Source: Emergencia sp. 1XD21-10 (lineage in GTDB: Bacteria; Bacillota; Clostridia; Peptostreptococcales; Anaerovoracaceae). From it: 64,000 bases of DNA. A model generated the notes under the pieces. That model made no database searches, was not told the origin of the DNA, and saw only the letters and a list, made by a program, of their open reading frames with translations. The translations under genes and the position numbers were made by a program. Location: assembly GCF_009936045.1 (NCBI RefSeq), contig NZ_QWEQ01000022.1:1-64000 (forward strand). Direction: 5' to 3'. Numbering within the stretch: position 1 is the stretch's first letter; each line of letters starts with the position of its first letter. Of the stretch, positions 19,590-27,260 are shown piece after piece.

Positions 19590-20948
19590 TTAGAATGTAC
19601 ACTTGCTTGTATTTTTCCATATACCGTTCTTTTCAGCTGCTTTGATAAGGTCTTCTCTGAAGTCAGGGTGGGAGATGTTGATTAACATTTCGGCTCTTTC
19701 CCAAGTAGATTTTCCTTTCAAGTTAGCAGCGCCGTACTCGGTTACGATATAGTTGGTTGCAGTTCTCGGAGTGGTGACAATTGCACCTGGCGTCAAAATT
19801 GGGGAGATCAGTGATTCTTTGCTTCCGTCTTTCAGTGTTCTGGTCGACGGTGTGCAGATGAAACTCTTTCCTCCTTTTGACAGGAATGCGCCCATTACGA
19901 AGTCCACCTGTCCGCCTGTGCCGCTAATTTGCTGATGACCTGCAGACTCGGAACATACCTGTCCGTAAAGGTCAACCTGGATGCAGCTGTTGACGGAGAT
20001 GAAATTGTCGATGCTGGAAATAACGTTAACATTATTTACGTAGTTTACCGGCGCACTGCAGCAAATCGGGTTATTGTCGATGAAATCATATAATTTTTTT
20101 GTGCCGCCTGCAAAGGTATAAAGGGCTTTGCCTTTATCTACCGGCTTATTTCCAGTTAATTTTCCTGCGTCAAATAAGTCCACATAAGCGTCCACAAACA
20201 TTTCAGTGTGAGCGTTGATATTTCTTACATCGGAGTCTGCCAGCATCTGACCGATACAGTTTGGAAGACTGCCGATGCCCAGCTGCAGGGTGCTGTGGCT
20301 GTTGATCAGTTCCACTACGTGGGCGGCAATCTGTTTGTCGATGTCTGAAGCGGGCTTTGTTCCAAGTTCTGCCAAAGGTGCATTGGACCCTTCCACGATA
20401 TGGTCGATTCCGTAAAGGTTTAGCTGTGTCTGATGACCGTGAGCGATTGGCATGTTCTGGTTGACTTCTACGATGATTTTCTTTGCACTTTTAATAACGC
20501 CCCACATGTCAGCAACCTGCGGTCCCAGATTGAAGTTACCGTGGCTGTCCATTGGCGCAACTTGGAAGAATGCGATGTCGATGTCGTTTTCATTGTTGAC
20601 CCAGTAGTACGGCAGTTCATTGAACAGCATTGGGATGTACCAGCATCGCCCTTCTTTGTTCATTTGTCTGTCAAATGCGCTGAAATGGGCTGAGGCAAAT
20701 CTTACCTGTTCGTTGGAAGAAGTTGCCTGATAAAGCTTAAATGGTTCTTTTCTGAGGGCTACCGTGCTGAGCACTTCAATGCCCTTTAGTTCATCTGCGC
20801 GCCTTGCAAGAGCTTCGTCGATATCATTGACAACACCGCAGCCTGTTCCATAGTGGATACGAGTGTTATTATGAACCATTGCGGCTGCTTCGTCCGCAGT
20901 AATTAGTTTCTTCTGGTATTCTTCTGCAAGTGAAGATACTTTGTACAT
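19590..20948 (-). CDS. Acetyl-CoA hydrolase/transferase-family CoA-transferase (butyryl- or 4-hydroxybutyrate-type)
   Basis: The 452-residue protein matches the Cat1/AbfT/But group in length. Glu249 in NINAHTEMF is the expected glutamate that forms the enzyme-CoA thioester. LGIGSLPN and EYGAANLKGKSTWERA are group motifs. Members move CoA between acetate and butyryl-CoA or 4-hydroxybutyryl-CoA in fermentation. Substrate choice cannot be read from these motifs. It is monocistronic, with a promoter at 21083-21111 and a leader of about 130 nt. Confidence 0.85.
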   Translation of the reverse strand: MYKVSSLAEEYQKKLITADEAAAMVHNNTRIHYGTGCGVVNDIDEALARRADELKGIEVLSTVALRKEPFKLYQATSSNEQVRFASAHFSAFDRQMNKEGRCWYIPMLFNELPYYWVNNENDIDIAFFQVAPMDSHGNFNLGPQVADMWGVIKSAKKIIVEVNQNMPIAHGHQTQLNLYGIDHIVEGSNAPLAELGTKPASDIDKQIAAHVVELINSHSTLQLGIGSLPNCIGQMLADSDVRNINAHTEMFVDAYVDLFDAGKLTGNKPVDKGKALYTFAGGTKKLYDFIDNNPICCSAPVNYVNNVNVISSIDNFISVNSCIQVDLYGQVCSESAGHQQISGTGGQVDFVMGAFLSKGGKSFICTPSTRTLKDGSKESLISPILTPGAIVTTPRTATNYIVTEYGAANLKGKSTWERAEMLINISHPDFREDLIKAAEKNGIWKNTSKCTF

Positions 20949-21082
20949 AATGTTCCTCCCTTATATAAAAACGTCCTAATTCAATGACCAGCAAACTTTT
21001 CGGTGCACAGGCACGGTGACTCAGCATGGCATCGTTATTTCGTCTGTTAAAGTTTGTCTAGTTTTTAACAAATCCTTCCTCT

Positions 21083-21111
21083 ATTCTACTACATTGTCAA
21101 ATAATTATCAA
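21083..21111 (-). promoter_or_regulatory. Promoter of the CoA-transferase gene
   Basis: On the minus strand: TTGATA, 17 bp, TAGAAT. No gene is visible between 20949 and 21456 apart from this promoter and the tRNA promoter. Confidence 0.55.
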
Positions 21112-21387
21112 CCCCTAAATTACAAGTAAAGAGAAAACGATGGTGAAATCAGCAAAATAAAAATGACTATGCCTGTAAATTTAAGGGGGATTAAGTCAAA
21201 CTGAGCGGATTTTACAATAAAATTTTTCCTGTGTATTTATTCCAGTTTTCAATCTTACATAGACTGATTACCAAATCTGTCTTTCTTACGAAAAAAGAGA
21301 TCTGTTTTTGCAGAGTTTGAAATCTTTTTGTGAAAGCGTGCAATCTTCCATAAAATAACATTAACTTTGTAGAACTTTGAAAAGACA

Positions 21388-21416
21388 TTGAATTTCTGTC
21401 AAAAAAGTGGTATGAT
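21388..21416 (+). promoter_or_regulatory. Promoter of the tRNA-Arg gene
   Basis: TTGAAT, a 17-bp spacer and TATGAT, ending 40 bp before the tRNA. Confidence 0.65.
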
Positions 21417-21456
21417 AAAAAAGTGTTCGTTAAGGACACTTCTTTAAACTGAATAC

Positions 21457-21531
21457 GCCTCCGTAGTTAAATGGATATAACAGTGCTCTCCTAAAGCATA
21501 GTTGTGGGTTCGATTCCCGCCGGGGGTACCA
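21457..21531 (+). tRNA. tRNA-Arg (anticodon CCU)
   Basis: The 75-nt sequence includes an encoded CCA. The acceptor arms GCCTCCG and CGGGGGT pair with G-U wobbles. The anticodon stem TGCT/AGCA holds the loop CTCCTAA, giving CCU, which reads AGG. The T arm carries GGTTCGATTCC. A promoter precedes it and a terminator follows. tRNA-Arg(CCU) genes are frequent integration targets, and the DNA downstream is accessory in character. Confidence 0.92.
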
Positions 21532-21536
21532 CTAGA

Positions 21537-21583
21537 AAAGCTGAAAACCTTGAATTATCTGGGGTTTCGGCTTTCTTCTTTTT
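21537..21583 (+). terminator. Terminator of the tRNA-Arg gene
   Basis: An interrupted stem (AAAGC/GCTTT with inner AAACC/GGTTT) is followed by a T-rich tract. Confidence 0.6.
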
Positions 21584-21720
21584 GCCTTTACTCTTTTGGA
21601 AAACGAACGACCATTATATTCAAATTTTAGTTTTGATGTCAAGATAAAGACTTTTGAGGGGGATTGCGTGCTAACATTTGTGAAATGTTTGCTTTAAGAG
21701 CTGTCTGGTGATAGGGGGCT

Positions 21721-21840
21721 TTAATTAACTTCGATACTTGTATGTCGCTGTCTTCTATAATTTGCATCTTCTAGCAGTTTAACAGCAGCGGGGTTGCCGG
21801 AAAGTAATGCAAAATAAAGTGCCTTGTCCGCAGGAACGGG
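21721..21840 (-). pseudogene. 3' fragment of an ankyrin-repeat gene
   Basis: Read on the minus strand, this encodes PADKALYFALLSGNPAAVKL followed by about 20 more residues and a TAA. The ALLSGNPAAVKLLEDA core fits an ankyrin repeat. No start codon or upstream part is present. The fragment ends where the toxin-antitoxin promoter begins, suggesting that insertion removed the rest. Confidence 0.4.
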
Positions 21841-21852
21841 GTGTAGTATAAT
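21824..21852 (+). promoter_or_regulatory. Promoter of the type I toxin mRNA, copy 1
   Basis: TTGTCC, a 17-bp spacer and TATAAT, followed by ACATATAGTCAAGAGGACGA. The same arrangement recurs at 43940-43968. Confidence 0.7.
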
Positions 21853-21911
21853 ACATATAGTCAAGAGGACGAAGGTTTAAAGCGGTTACCCCTCAGAGAG
21901 GGGGTGTTACA

Positions 21912-21995
21912 ATGACGGATTATGAAATCTTAATGGTTGTATTTACAGTCTTAGGAATAGTAGTATCACTAATCATTGCTTACATAAAAAAATAG
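21912..21995 (+). CDS. Candidate type I toxin peptide, holin-like, copy 1
   Basis: This 27-residue peptide starts MTDYEILMVV, has one hydrophobic helix, and ends in lysines (IIAYIKK), as in TxpA/BsrG and other holin-like toxin peptides. Its ribosome binding site GAGGGGG lies in the 3' arm of a hairpin whose 5' arm is CCCCTC (21890-21906), so translation is probably occluded in the full transcript. An antisense RNA gene overlaps its 3' end. The whole module is repeated at 43.9-44.3 kb with a different peptide. The match is by structure, not by recognised identity. Confidence 0.65.
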   Translation: MTDYEILMVVFTVLGIVVSLIIAYIKK

Positions 21996-22066
21996 CCGCT
22001 CCCATCGATCAAAATGTAGCGGCTAAGTCGTAAAACTTTGGTAACCGTTTTTTCCGGTTTCCTCTT
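21986..22066 (-). ncRNA. Candidate antisense RNA antitoxin, copy 1
   Basis: A minus-strand promoter (TTGCAT, 17 bp, TATATT; plus coordinates 22073-22101) drives about 81 nt ending in a terminator with 8-bp arms TAGCCGCT/AGCGGCTA and seven T. The terminator stem includes the toxin stop codon. The RNA would be fully complementary to the 3' part of the toxin mRNA, which itself runs to a hairpin and T run at 22113-22140. This is the arrangement of TxpA-RatA and similar systems. Confidence 0.65.
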
Positions 22067-22112
22067 GACACCAATATACCACGAATGAAAAGATTATGCA
22101 ATAGTCAATTCA

Positions 22113-22140
22113 CCCTGCCATGTGCGGGCTTTTTATTTTT
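22113..22140 (+). terminator. Terminator of the toxin mRNA, copy 1
   Basis: A short GC hairpin (CCC-GC/GC-GGG with one bulge) is followed by CTTTTTATTTTT. The same T tract follows a perfect hairpin in copy 2. Confidence 0.6.
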
Positions 22141-22248
22141 AAGGTCAGAACATCAGAAGTACTACAAAAAAACCTTAAATGCCTTAATTTTTCAGAGGTT
22201 TTAAGGTTTTTGCGCAAAGTGCTATCTTACTATAAAGTGTTATTATGA

Positions 22249-22482
22249 TTATATATCCTCGGACATATCATTCCAGTAGTCAGTATCAAAAAATTCTGAT
22301 GGTGTTAAACCAAAGTAATCAATAATATCAAACAAACCTGTTACTGACGGTAACGATCTGCCAGATGTAATTGCTCTAATATAGTTTTTATTATGCCCAA
22401 GGTCGTAAGACATTTGATATTCAGAGACCTCCATTTTTAGTCTCAATTCTGTGATGCGTTCACCTATATATTTTGCTTTCAT
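22249..22482 (-). CDS. Small XRE-like regulator A
   Basis: I start at the ATG behind ATGGAGGTGG (start codon at 22482), giving 77 residues. The helix-turn-helix is IGERITELRLKMEVSEYQMS with the recognition part YDLGHNKNYIRAITSGRSLP. It is about 80 percent identical to the regulator at 22631-22951 over the first 60 residues but lacks that protein's C-terminal 30 residues. Both sit behind the same repeated operator sequence. It probably represses itself and neighbours; no target is proven. Confidence 0.75.
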   Translation of the reverse strand: MKAKYIGERITELRLKMEVSEYQMSYDLGHNKNYIRAITSGRSLPSVTGLFDIIDYFGLTPSEFFDTDYWNDMSEDI

Positions 22483-22530
22483 TACTGCCACCTCCATTTT
22501 CATTATGATAACTTTTTTAAAAAATATGAT

Positions 22531-22547
22531 ATCGGGCTGAAATGTGG
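22531..22547. promoter_or_regulatory. Operator repeat 1 of the XRE pair
   Basis: ATCGGGCTGAAATGTGG lies upstream of regulator A. It matches 22999-23015 (16 of 17) and 23052-23068 (17 of 17). The sequence ATAACTTTTTTA stands at a similar distance beside the first two. Confidence 0.6.
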
Positions 22548-22630
22548 CTTTTTTGTAAATAAGCCGGTAATAATTCTCTATTCTGTGTTTTATATATGGA
22601 ATAAGGAGATTTAAACTACCAAAATGATCT

Positions 22631-22951
22631 TTAGTCAGATTGTTTTCTTTTTTGGCAAATTAGCTGCATGATATTCAGCAGTATTACCATGTCTTCTTCA
22701 TCAAGTTGTTCCATATATTCCATCGCTTTTCTAATCATTTGTGGTCGTTCATTGTCAAAAAACTCTGATGGCGTTAGTCCGAAGTATTCGATGATATTAA
22801 ATAATCCTGTTACTGATGGCAATGAGCGACCAGACGTGATCGCTCTGATATAATTTTTGTTGTGTCCTAAATCATAGGACATTTGATATTCAGAGACGTT
22901 CTTTTTTAGACGTAACTCCGTTATGCGTTCACCGATAAAACTTACATTCAT
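22631..22951 (-). CDS. Small XRE-like regulator B
   Basis: The 106-residue protein starts at the second ATG (22951), which has a proper 7-nt gap from GGGAGG. The helix-turn-helix half is nearly identical to regulator A. The extra C-terminal helices (MEYMEQLDEEDMVILLNIMQ) resemble the dimerisation tail of many Firmicute XRE proteins. Tandem duplication followed by loss of the tail in copy A is the simplest history. Confidence 0.78.
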   Translation of the reverse strand: MNVSFIGERITELRLKKNVSEYQMSYDLGHNKNYIRAITSGRSLPSVTGLFNIIEYFGLTPSEFFDNERPQMIRKAMEYMEQLDEEDMVILLNIMQLICQKRKQSD

Positions 22952-22998
22952 TTTCATACCTCCCTGTGATATAGAATAACTTTTTTATAAGCCTTTTT

Positions 22999-23074
22999 AT
23001 CGGGCTGAAATGTTGAATTTATTTTAAAATATGTAGTAAAAATTGTTTTTTATCGGGCTGAAATGTGGTATAAT
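22999..23074. promoter_or_regulatory. Operator repeats 2 and 3 and promoter of the 23.2-kb gene
   Basis: Operator copies lie at 22999-23015 and 23052-23068. The second abuts a TATAAT -10 (23069-23074) reading toward 23176, so a bound regulator would block it. Confidence 0.6.
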
Positions 23075-23175
23075 TCTTTTTAAGATTCTTATAAACTCAT
23101 AATAACGTCAATACGGTATTGAATTGCAGTAATTTGTGCGCAGAGTGGTGAAAGGTCAAATTGTAATAGGAGAAT

Positions 23176-23706
23176 ATGATGAGAAAAGAAGCAGATTTTC
23201 TAACGAAACATCGGCAAAGAACGCTGGGATTAAAACAAATGGAAAAAATTTCAATGACGGACTATGGAAGAGAAGAATTTCAGTTGTTGGCAGCATTATT
23301 AGAAGCAAAAGAATCGCAATTTCTGAAAAAAAGAAATGACGAGCGATATCGAGTGCTTACAGAAGTATTATACCCGTTACTTTATGAAATTGCGTGGATA
23401 CAAGGCGGGCATATCATATTAAATGTTGACGAGCAAGAATTTATTGGGACTCTGACTTATATAGGTGACGAACTTATATTGGATAATGATATGGGTTTGT
23501 CAGATTTTGTTGCAATTATATCTTCTGCAGATGATATTTCTATTTCTATGGGAGATAAGGGATTGGAAATTAATTTGATGTTCAAATTGTATGACAAGGT
23601 ACAAGTTACGGATTGTTCAGAGGAAATTTCAAACATAGAAGAAAAAATTCGGCAGCATAGACTAAAAAAAGCTGAATTGCAAATTTGCCATACAGAAGAG
23701 CAGTAA
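23176..23706 (+). CDS. Hypothetical protein controlled by the XRE pair
   Basis: The 176-residue protein is unrecognised. The N-terminal third and the last 25 residues are charged and helical. The middle (HIILNVDEQEFIGTLTYIGDELIL) looks like mixed beta structure. There is no signal peptide or membrane helix. It starts behind AGGAG and is expressed from a promoter that carries the XRE operator, so it is the likely target or effector of regulators A and B. Confidence 0.6.
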   Translation: MMRKEADFLTKHRQRTLGLKQMEKISMTDYGREEFQLLAALLEAKESQFLKKRNDERYRVLTEVLYPLLYEIAWIQGGHIILNVDEQEFIGTLTYIGDELILDNDMGLSDFVAIISSADDISISMGDKGLEINLMFKLYDKVQVTDCSEEISNIEEKIRQHRLKKAELQICHTEEQ

Positions 23707-23726
23707 TAGTGAAATGAATTTTTCTA

Positions 23727-23842
23727 TTGACAGGGGGTGAAAATTGTAGTATAGTTAGTCAGAACTAACTATACTAACTAACTAACGCCGAGAGAAACGA
23801 GAGTCGGTTTTATTTTTAGAGATGGGTTAGTTGAAACTAACC
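23727..23842 (+). promoter_or_regulatory. Promoter with two GTTAGT-N4-ACTAAC palindromes
   Basis: TTGACA, 17 bp, TATAGT (23727-23755). One palindrome (23754-23769) overlaps the -10. The second, GGTTAGTTGAAACTAACC (23825-23842), lies in the leader. Between them is a short hairpin with a T-rich tail. A repressor site for the DUF3793-flavodoxin operon is the simplest reading. The form resembles DtxR-family metal-repressor sites. Confidence 0.55.
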
Positions 23843-23883
23843 AATGACGAAGAACAACAGGAGTTGATACAGGAGAACGGAAA

Positions 23884-24432
23884 ATGGAGAACTATTTGAT
23901 CGAGCACTGCTCACCAACGCTGGCATCACTAAAAACAGCAAATTTATTTAACTATAGATTTGAATCGGAACAGGCATTATACGGTTACATTAGAACTTTA
24001 AATAGTGAGTTATCGTTGAAAGGCGTTTCTGTTGCAATTCTTCGAAAGTTTGATCATAGCGCACTGATCTATGTCTATCGTGAGAAAAAACTGCAGGAAG
24101 ACCTTAACCGCCCTGGAGCAGCAGAATTTTTGCGGGAGCAGGGATATGAGGCATTTACGCCGAGCAGCGCCATTGCAAAGCTGCGCCAAAGATTCATAGA
24201 AGAAGGAGACTTTCCTCATGAGATTGGATTGTTTTTAGGTTATCCGCTGGGTGATGTGGTCGGTTTTATAGAAAATGCAGGCAGAAACAGTAAATGCAGT
24301 GGCTGCTGGAAGGTTTACTGCAACGAGTGCGAGGCTGTGAAACTGTTTGCAAAGTTTGATAAATGTAAAATGGTCTATAAACGGCTTTTTTATGAAGGCA
24401 AGTCTTTGCTGCAGCTCACTGTGGCTGTGTAA
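23884..24432 (+). CDS. DUF3793-family protein
   Basis: The 182-residue protein has the family features: an N-terminal HCSPTLASLKTANLF motif, FPHEIGLFLGYPLGDVVGFI in the middle, and Cys-rich CSGCWKVYCNECEA (about residues 139-152). DUF3793 genes are commonly next to flavodoxin genes in clostridia, as here (32 bp gap), which suggests a role in the same iron- or redox-responsive operon. The four cysteines could bind a metal. Function is not established. Confidence 0.8.
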   Translation: MENYLIEHCSPTLASLKTANLFNYRFESEQALYGYIRTLNSELSLKGVSVAILRKFDHSALIYVYREKKLQEDLNRPGAAEFLREQGYEAFTPSSAIAKLRQRFIEEGDFPHEIGLFLGYPLGDVVGFIENAGRNSKCSGCWKVYCNECEAVKLFAKFDKCKMVYKRLFYEGKSLLQLTVAV

Positions 24433-24464
24433 ATATATAAAATGAAAGAAAAGAGGTATAAAAC

Positions 24465-24887
24465 ATGAGTAAGATTGCAGTCGTATATTGGAGTGGAACA
24501 GGAAATACTGAAAAGATGGCAGAGCAGGTTGTTGCCGGAGCAGTAGAAGCTGGCGCAGATGCAACGCTTTATGGTGCATCAAAGTTTTCTGCAGATTTGA
24601 TGGATCAGTATGAGGCTGTCGCCTTCGGCTGCCCGTCTATGGGAGCAGAGGAACTGGAAGACAGCGAATTTTTACCGATGTTTGAACGGTGCGAGAAGAA
24701 GCTTGCAGGAAAGAAGATTGCACTGTTTGGCTCATACGGATGGGGCGATGGAGAATGGATGCGCAGCTGGGAAGATCGCTGTATTGAAGATGAAGCTGTC
24801 ATTGCGTGCCCTTGTGTAATTTGCAATGAAGCGCCAGATGCAGATGCGGAGGCTGATTGCAGAGCTCTTGGCAAAAGTTTGGCTTAG
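24465..24887 (+). CDS. Flavodoxin
   Basis: The 140-residue protein opens with the FMN phosphate loop IAVVYWSGTGNTEKMA and contains the second FMN loop region FGCPSMGAEELED and GSYGWGDGEWM, which is the normal short-chain flavodoxin fold and length. Flavodoxins replace ferredoxin as electron carriers, typically under iron shortage. It is cotranscribed with the DUF3793 gene and followed by a terminator. Confidence 0.95.
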   Translation: MSKIAVVYWSGTGNTEKMAEQVVAGAVEAGADATLYGASKFSADLMDQYEAVAFGCPSMGAEELEDSEFLPMFERCEKKLAGKKIALFGSYGWGDGEWMRSWEDRCIEDEAVIACPCVICNEAPDADAEADCRALGKSLA

Positions 24888-24913
24888 TTATTTCTGCTGA
24901 TATATATGACGGG

Positions 24914-24946
24914 GCTGTCTCAAATAAAACGAGACAGCTTTTTTTC
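24914..24946 (+). terminator. Terminator of the DUF3793-flavodoxin operon
   Basis: The 8-bp arms GCTGTCTC and GAGACAGC are followed by seven T. Confidence 0.92.
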
Positions 24947-25123
24947 GGCTTTAGGTCAGCGAGCTGGCTTGAAGCAGTCAGTCAGGCAGGTTTGGGTATG
25001 GGAGTAAGCTTAGCAGACCGAAAAATAAGATATGCCGGTGATTTGCCCGCGCCAATTTTGAGCTTGATTTCTGTATACATGGCGCGGACCTATGAGAAAG
25101 TGCCAGATACAAAAGCTTTTTAA
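24947..25123 (+). pseudogene. C-terminal fragment of an unrecognised protein
   Basis: An open frame without its own start encodes GLGMGVSLADRKIRYAGDLP and continues to a TAA after KVPDTKAF. The composition looks like real protein, but it begins inside the flavodoxin terminator. I take it as a leftover of a deleted gene and do not recognise the family. Confidence 0.3.
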
Positions 25124-25211
25124 GAAAAAATGGCGGCGGCAGAACAGAATGCAGACAGATAGTCGGAAAAAATTTAGCACCCTACAACAAAATATCAAAA
25201 AAGTAAGTACC

Positions 25212-25362
25212 AGGCGGCAGGCGCGCGCCAGTTTTTTAGAAAATGAATCCCAATATGGCGTTTGGCGGATGGCTGACGCCATGTATACAAAAAAACGCTT
25301 AGAAGATGGCGTTTTTCATGGGGTGAACGCCGGATATCCAAAAAAATCTTGAGACTATGGCG
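25212..25362. repeat. Cluster of GGCG/CGCC palindromes
   Basis: At least three GC-rich inverted repeats built on ATGGCG and CGCCAT lie here, including GGCGCGCGCC near 25220 and hairpins near 25256-25283 and 25308-25335. No coding frame fits. Together with the remnants on either side this 500-bp stretch looks like a rearrangement scar. Confidence 0.4.
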
Positions 25363-25385
25363 CGCCGGATTCTCTGCAGCACGAA

Positions 25386-25559
25386 CTACCGCATACCAAT
25401 CATTAAATCAGATTGAATTTCATCCCGGGATTTGACCTGGACCGTTTTCAGTTCAACATCACTTTTCTGCAAAGGGACCGTCTGATCACCTTTTTCGTTG
25501 AGGAGCAACCAATCGATAGATGCGTTAAGCGCCTCAGAAATGTCAATCAGCGCGTCCAT
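25386..25559 (-). pseudogene. C-terminal fragment of an XRE-family repressor
   Basis: The minus strand encodes MDALIDISEALNASIDWLLL and about 37 more residues. This is the last helix-turn-helix helix plus tail of a Cro/CI-type repressor (compare LIDISEALNVSIDWLL in intact proteins). The DNA-binding helices are missing. It points to an earlier prophage or mobile element at this site. Confidence 0.5.
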
Positions 25560-25624
25560 ATTTTAGGAAAGGATTGCTCAGAAGAAAAATTCGGAGTAAA
25601 ATGAAGGCTAAGGAGGAATTGTCA

Positions 25625-26125
25625 ATGAAAAGTATGAAGGAAGCTGCGCTGCGAAATATGACTGCGATTTATATAGAAAAGGATGGGAGCATGCTTATGC
25701 TCTACAGGATTGGCTCAAAGGTGGTTGCGCCTTCTTGGTGCGGTATTGGAGGACATTTTGAGCCGCAGGAACTGAATAAGCCAAGAGCCTGTATGCTGCG
25801 GGAATTACAAGAAGAAGCAGGGCTTTGCGAAAGCGATATTACTTCTGTAGAAATGCGATATGTAACTTTGCGGCTAAAAAATGGAGAAATCAGACAGAAT
25901 TACTATTTCTTTGCAAAGCTAAGGGAAGGCGCGGCTGTAAATGAATGTACAGACGAGGGCATACTGCGTTGGATTCCTATAAAGGACGTTTTAGAGTTGG
26001 AAATGCCCGTAACGGCAAAACAAATGCTGACGCACTATTTTGGGGTTGGACGCTTTACTGAGGAAATTTATTGCGGCGTGACTGGTGAAGCGGGAATGGA
26101 ATTTGCTGTGCTGCAGGAGTTCTAA
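25625..26125 (+). CDS. Nudix hydrolase
   Basis: The gene starts at the ATG behind AAGGAGG, giving 166 residues. The Nudix box is GHFEPQELNKPRACMLRELQ followed by EEAGL. It has nine rather than seven residues before the RE pair, a variant seen in the MutT-like group with an ELNxPRAC segment. These enzymes cleave nucleoside diphosphates linked to another group, sometimes oxidised dGTP. Substrate cannot be told. Confidence 0.85.
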   Translation: MKSMKEAALRNMTAIYIEKDGSMLMLYRIGSKVVAPSWCGIGGHFEPQELNKPRACMLRELQEEAGLCESDITSVEMRYVTLRLKNGEIRQNYYFFAKLREGAAVNECTDEGILRWIPIKDVLELEMPVTAKQMLTHYFGVGRFTEEIYCGVTGEAGMEFAVLQEF

Positions 26126-26173
26126 AAAGATGCCCGGCTCCGTATTCTGTAATATGAGAATGGGGGCTTATAA

Positions 26174-27148
26174 ATGAAAATAATTGTTGTGAGCGGCTAT
26201 GCTTATCCGTCTATTGAGCCATGGGTACTTTCTTCCTGGCTGCCGGATCTGACATTTCTGGGAAATTTCAGCTATGGAATCACTGCAGAGGGCGGTGTTG
26301 TAGATTTGAACGACGAGAATCTGATTCAGGCAGCATACACTGCAGGGGTAAAACCGATGATGGTGCTGACACCCTTGGACGAGTCGGGAACTTTTAATGA
26401 TGTAACCGCAGGCATTTTACTTTCGAATCCGCAGGCACGCACAAATTTGGTAAACAACATCTTGCAGACGATTCAAAGAAAAGGACTCGCAGGGATAGAT
26501 TTTGACTTTGAGTTTGTACCAGTGGAAAATAGGCAGGACTATGTAGAATTGATTCGACAGACGAAAGAATTGCTGGGACCGCAGGGCTACTATGTAACGG
26601 CGGCTTTGGCACCTAAGACTTCCGATGCGCAGCAGGGAAGCATTTATCAGGGGCATGATTACAGGCAGATTGGGGAAATTGTGGATTATGCGCTGATTAT
26701 GACCTATGAGTGGGGCTACACATACGGACCGCCTATGGCGGTTTCGCCAATCAATCAGGTGCGGAAAGTGCTGGACTACGCGGTCAGTGAAATTCCAAGG
26801 GAAAAAATTCTGATGGGCATGCCTAATTACGGTTATGATTGGAAACTCCCCTTTGTCAAAGGAGAAACCCGGGCAGAAAAAATGTCCAGCGGAGGGGCTT
26901 TCTGGCGGGCGCAATATTATGGCGCGGAAGTAATTTATGACCAACTTTCGCAGGCGCCGTATTTCACCTATTTTGATTCGGCTGGAAATAAGCACGTAGT
27001 CTGGTTTGAAGACATTCGCAGCATTCGTGCAAAGCTGGCGCTGGTTGAAGAGTATGATTTGGCGGGAGTGGGGTATTGGAACATTATGGACTACTTTCCG
27101 GCAAATTCTGAAGTACTCAATGAGATGTATCAGGTGCGGAAGCTGTAA
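26174..27148 (+). CDS. Glycoside hydrolase family 18 protein, spore-cortex/YaaH-like catalytic domain
   Basis: The 324-residue protein is a GH18 barrel without LysM domains or a signal peptide. The catalytic motif is GIDFDFEFV (DxxDxDxE type, glutamate as acid), and the substrate motif is MTYEWGYTYGPPMAVSPI. Relatives such as SleL/YaaH cut N-acetylglucosaminyl bonds in cortex peptidoglycan. Lack of LysM suggests a cytosolic, spore-internal or other role. It lies just left of the tail locus and is terminated at 27166-27187. Confidence 0.85.
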   Translation: MKIIVVSGYAYPSIEPWVLSSWLPDLTFLGNFSYGITAEGGVVDLNDENLIQAAYTAGVKPMMVLTPLDESGTFNDVTAGILLSNPQARTNLVNNILQTIQRKGLAGIDFDFEFVPVENRQDYVELIRQTKELLGPQGYYVTAALAPKTSDAQQGSIYQGHDYRQIGEIVDYALIMTYEWGYTYGPPMAVSPINQVRKVLDYAVSEIPREKILMGMPNYGYDWKLPFVKGETRAEKMSSGGAFWRAQYYGAEVIYDQLSQAPYFTYFDSAGNKHVVWFEDIRSIRAKLALVEEYDLAGVGYWNIMDYFPANSEVLNEMYQVRKL

Positions 27149-27165
27149 AAATCGAAAATTTTGTA

Positions 27166-27187
27166 AAACGCCTGCGGGCGTTTTTTT
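27166..27187 (+). terminator. Terminator of the GH18 gene
   Basis: The arms AAACGCC and GGCGTTT around a TGCG loop are followed by a T run. Confidence 0.9.
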
Positions 27188-27260
27188 GCTTTTCTTGACA
27201 AATATACTCGCAAAAAATAAAAGTGATACAAGAGTTTCTTAGAAATTCCTGCATCACTTT

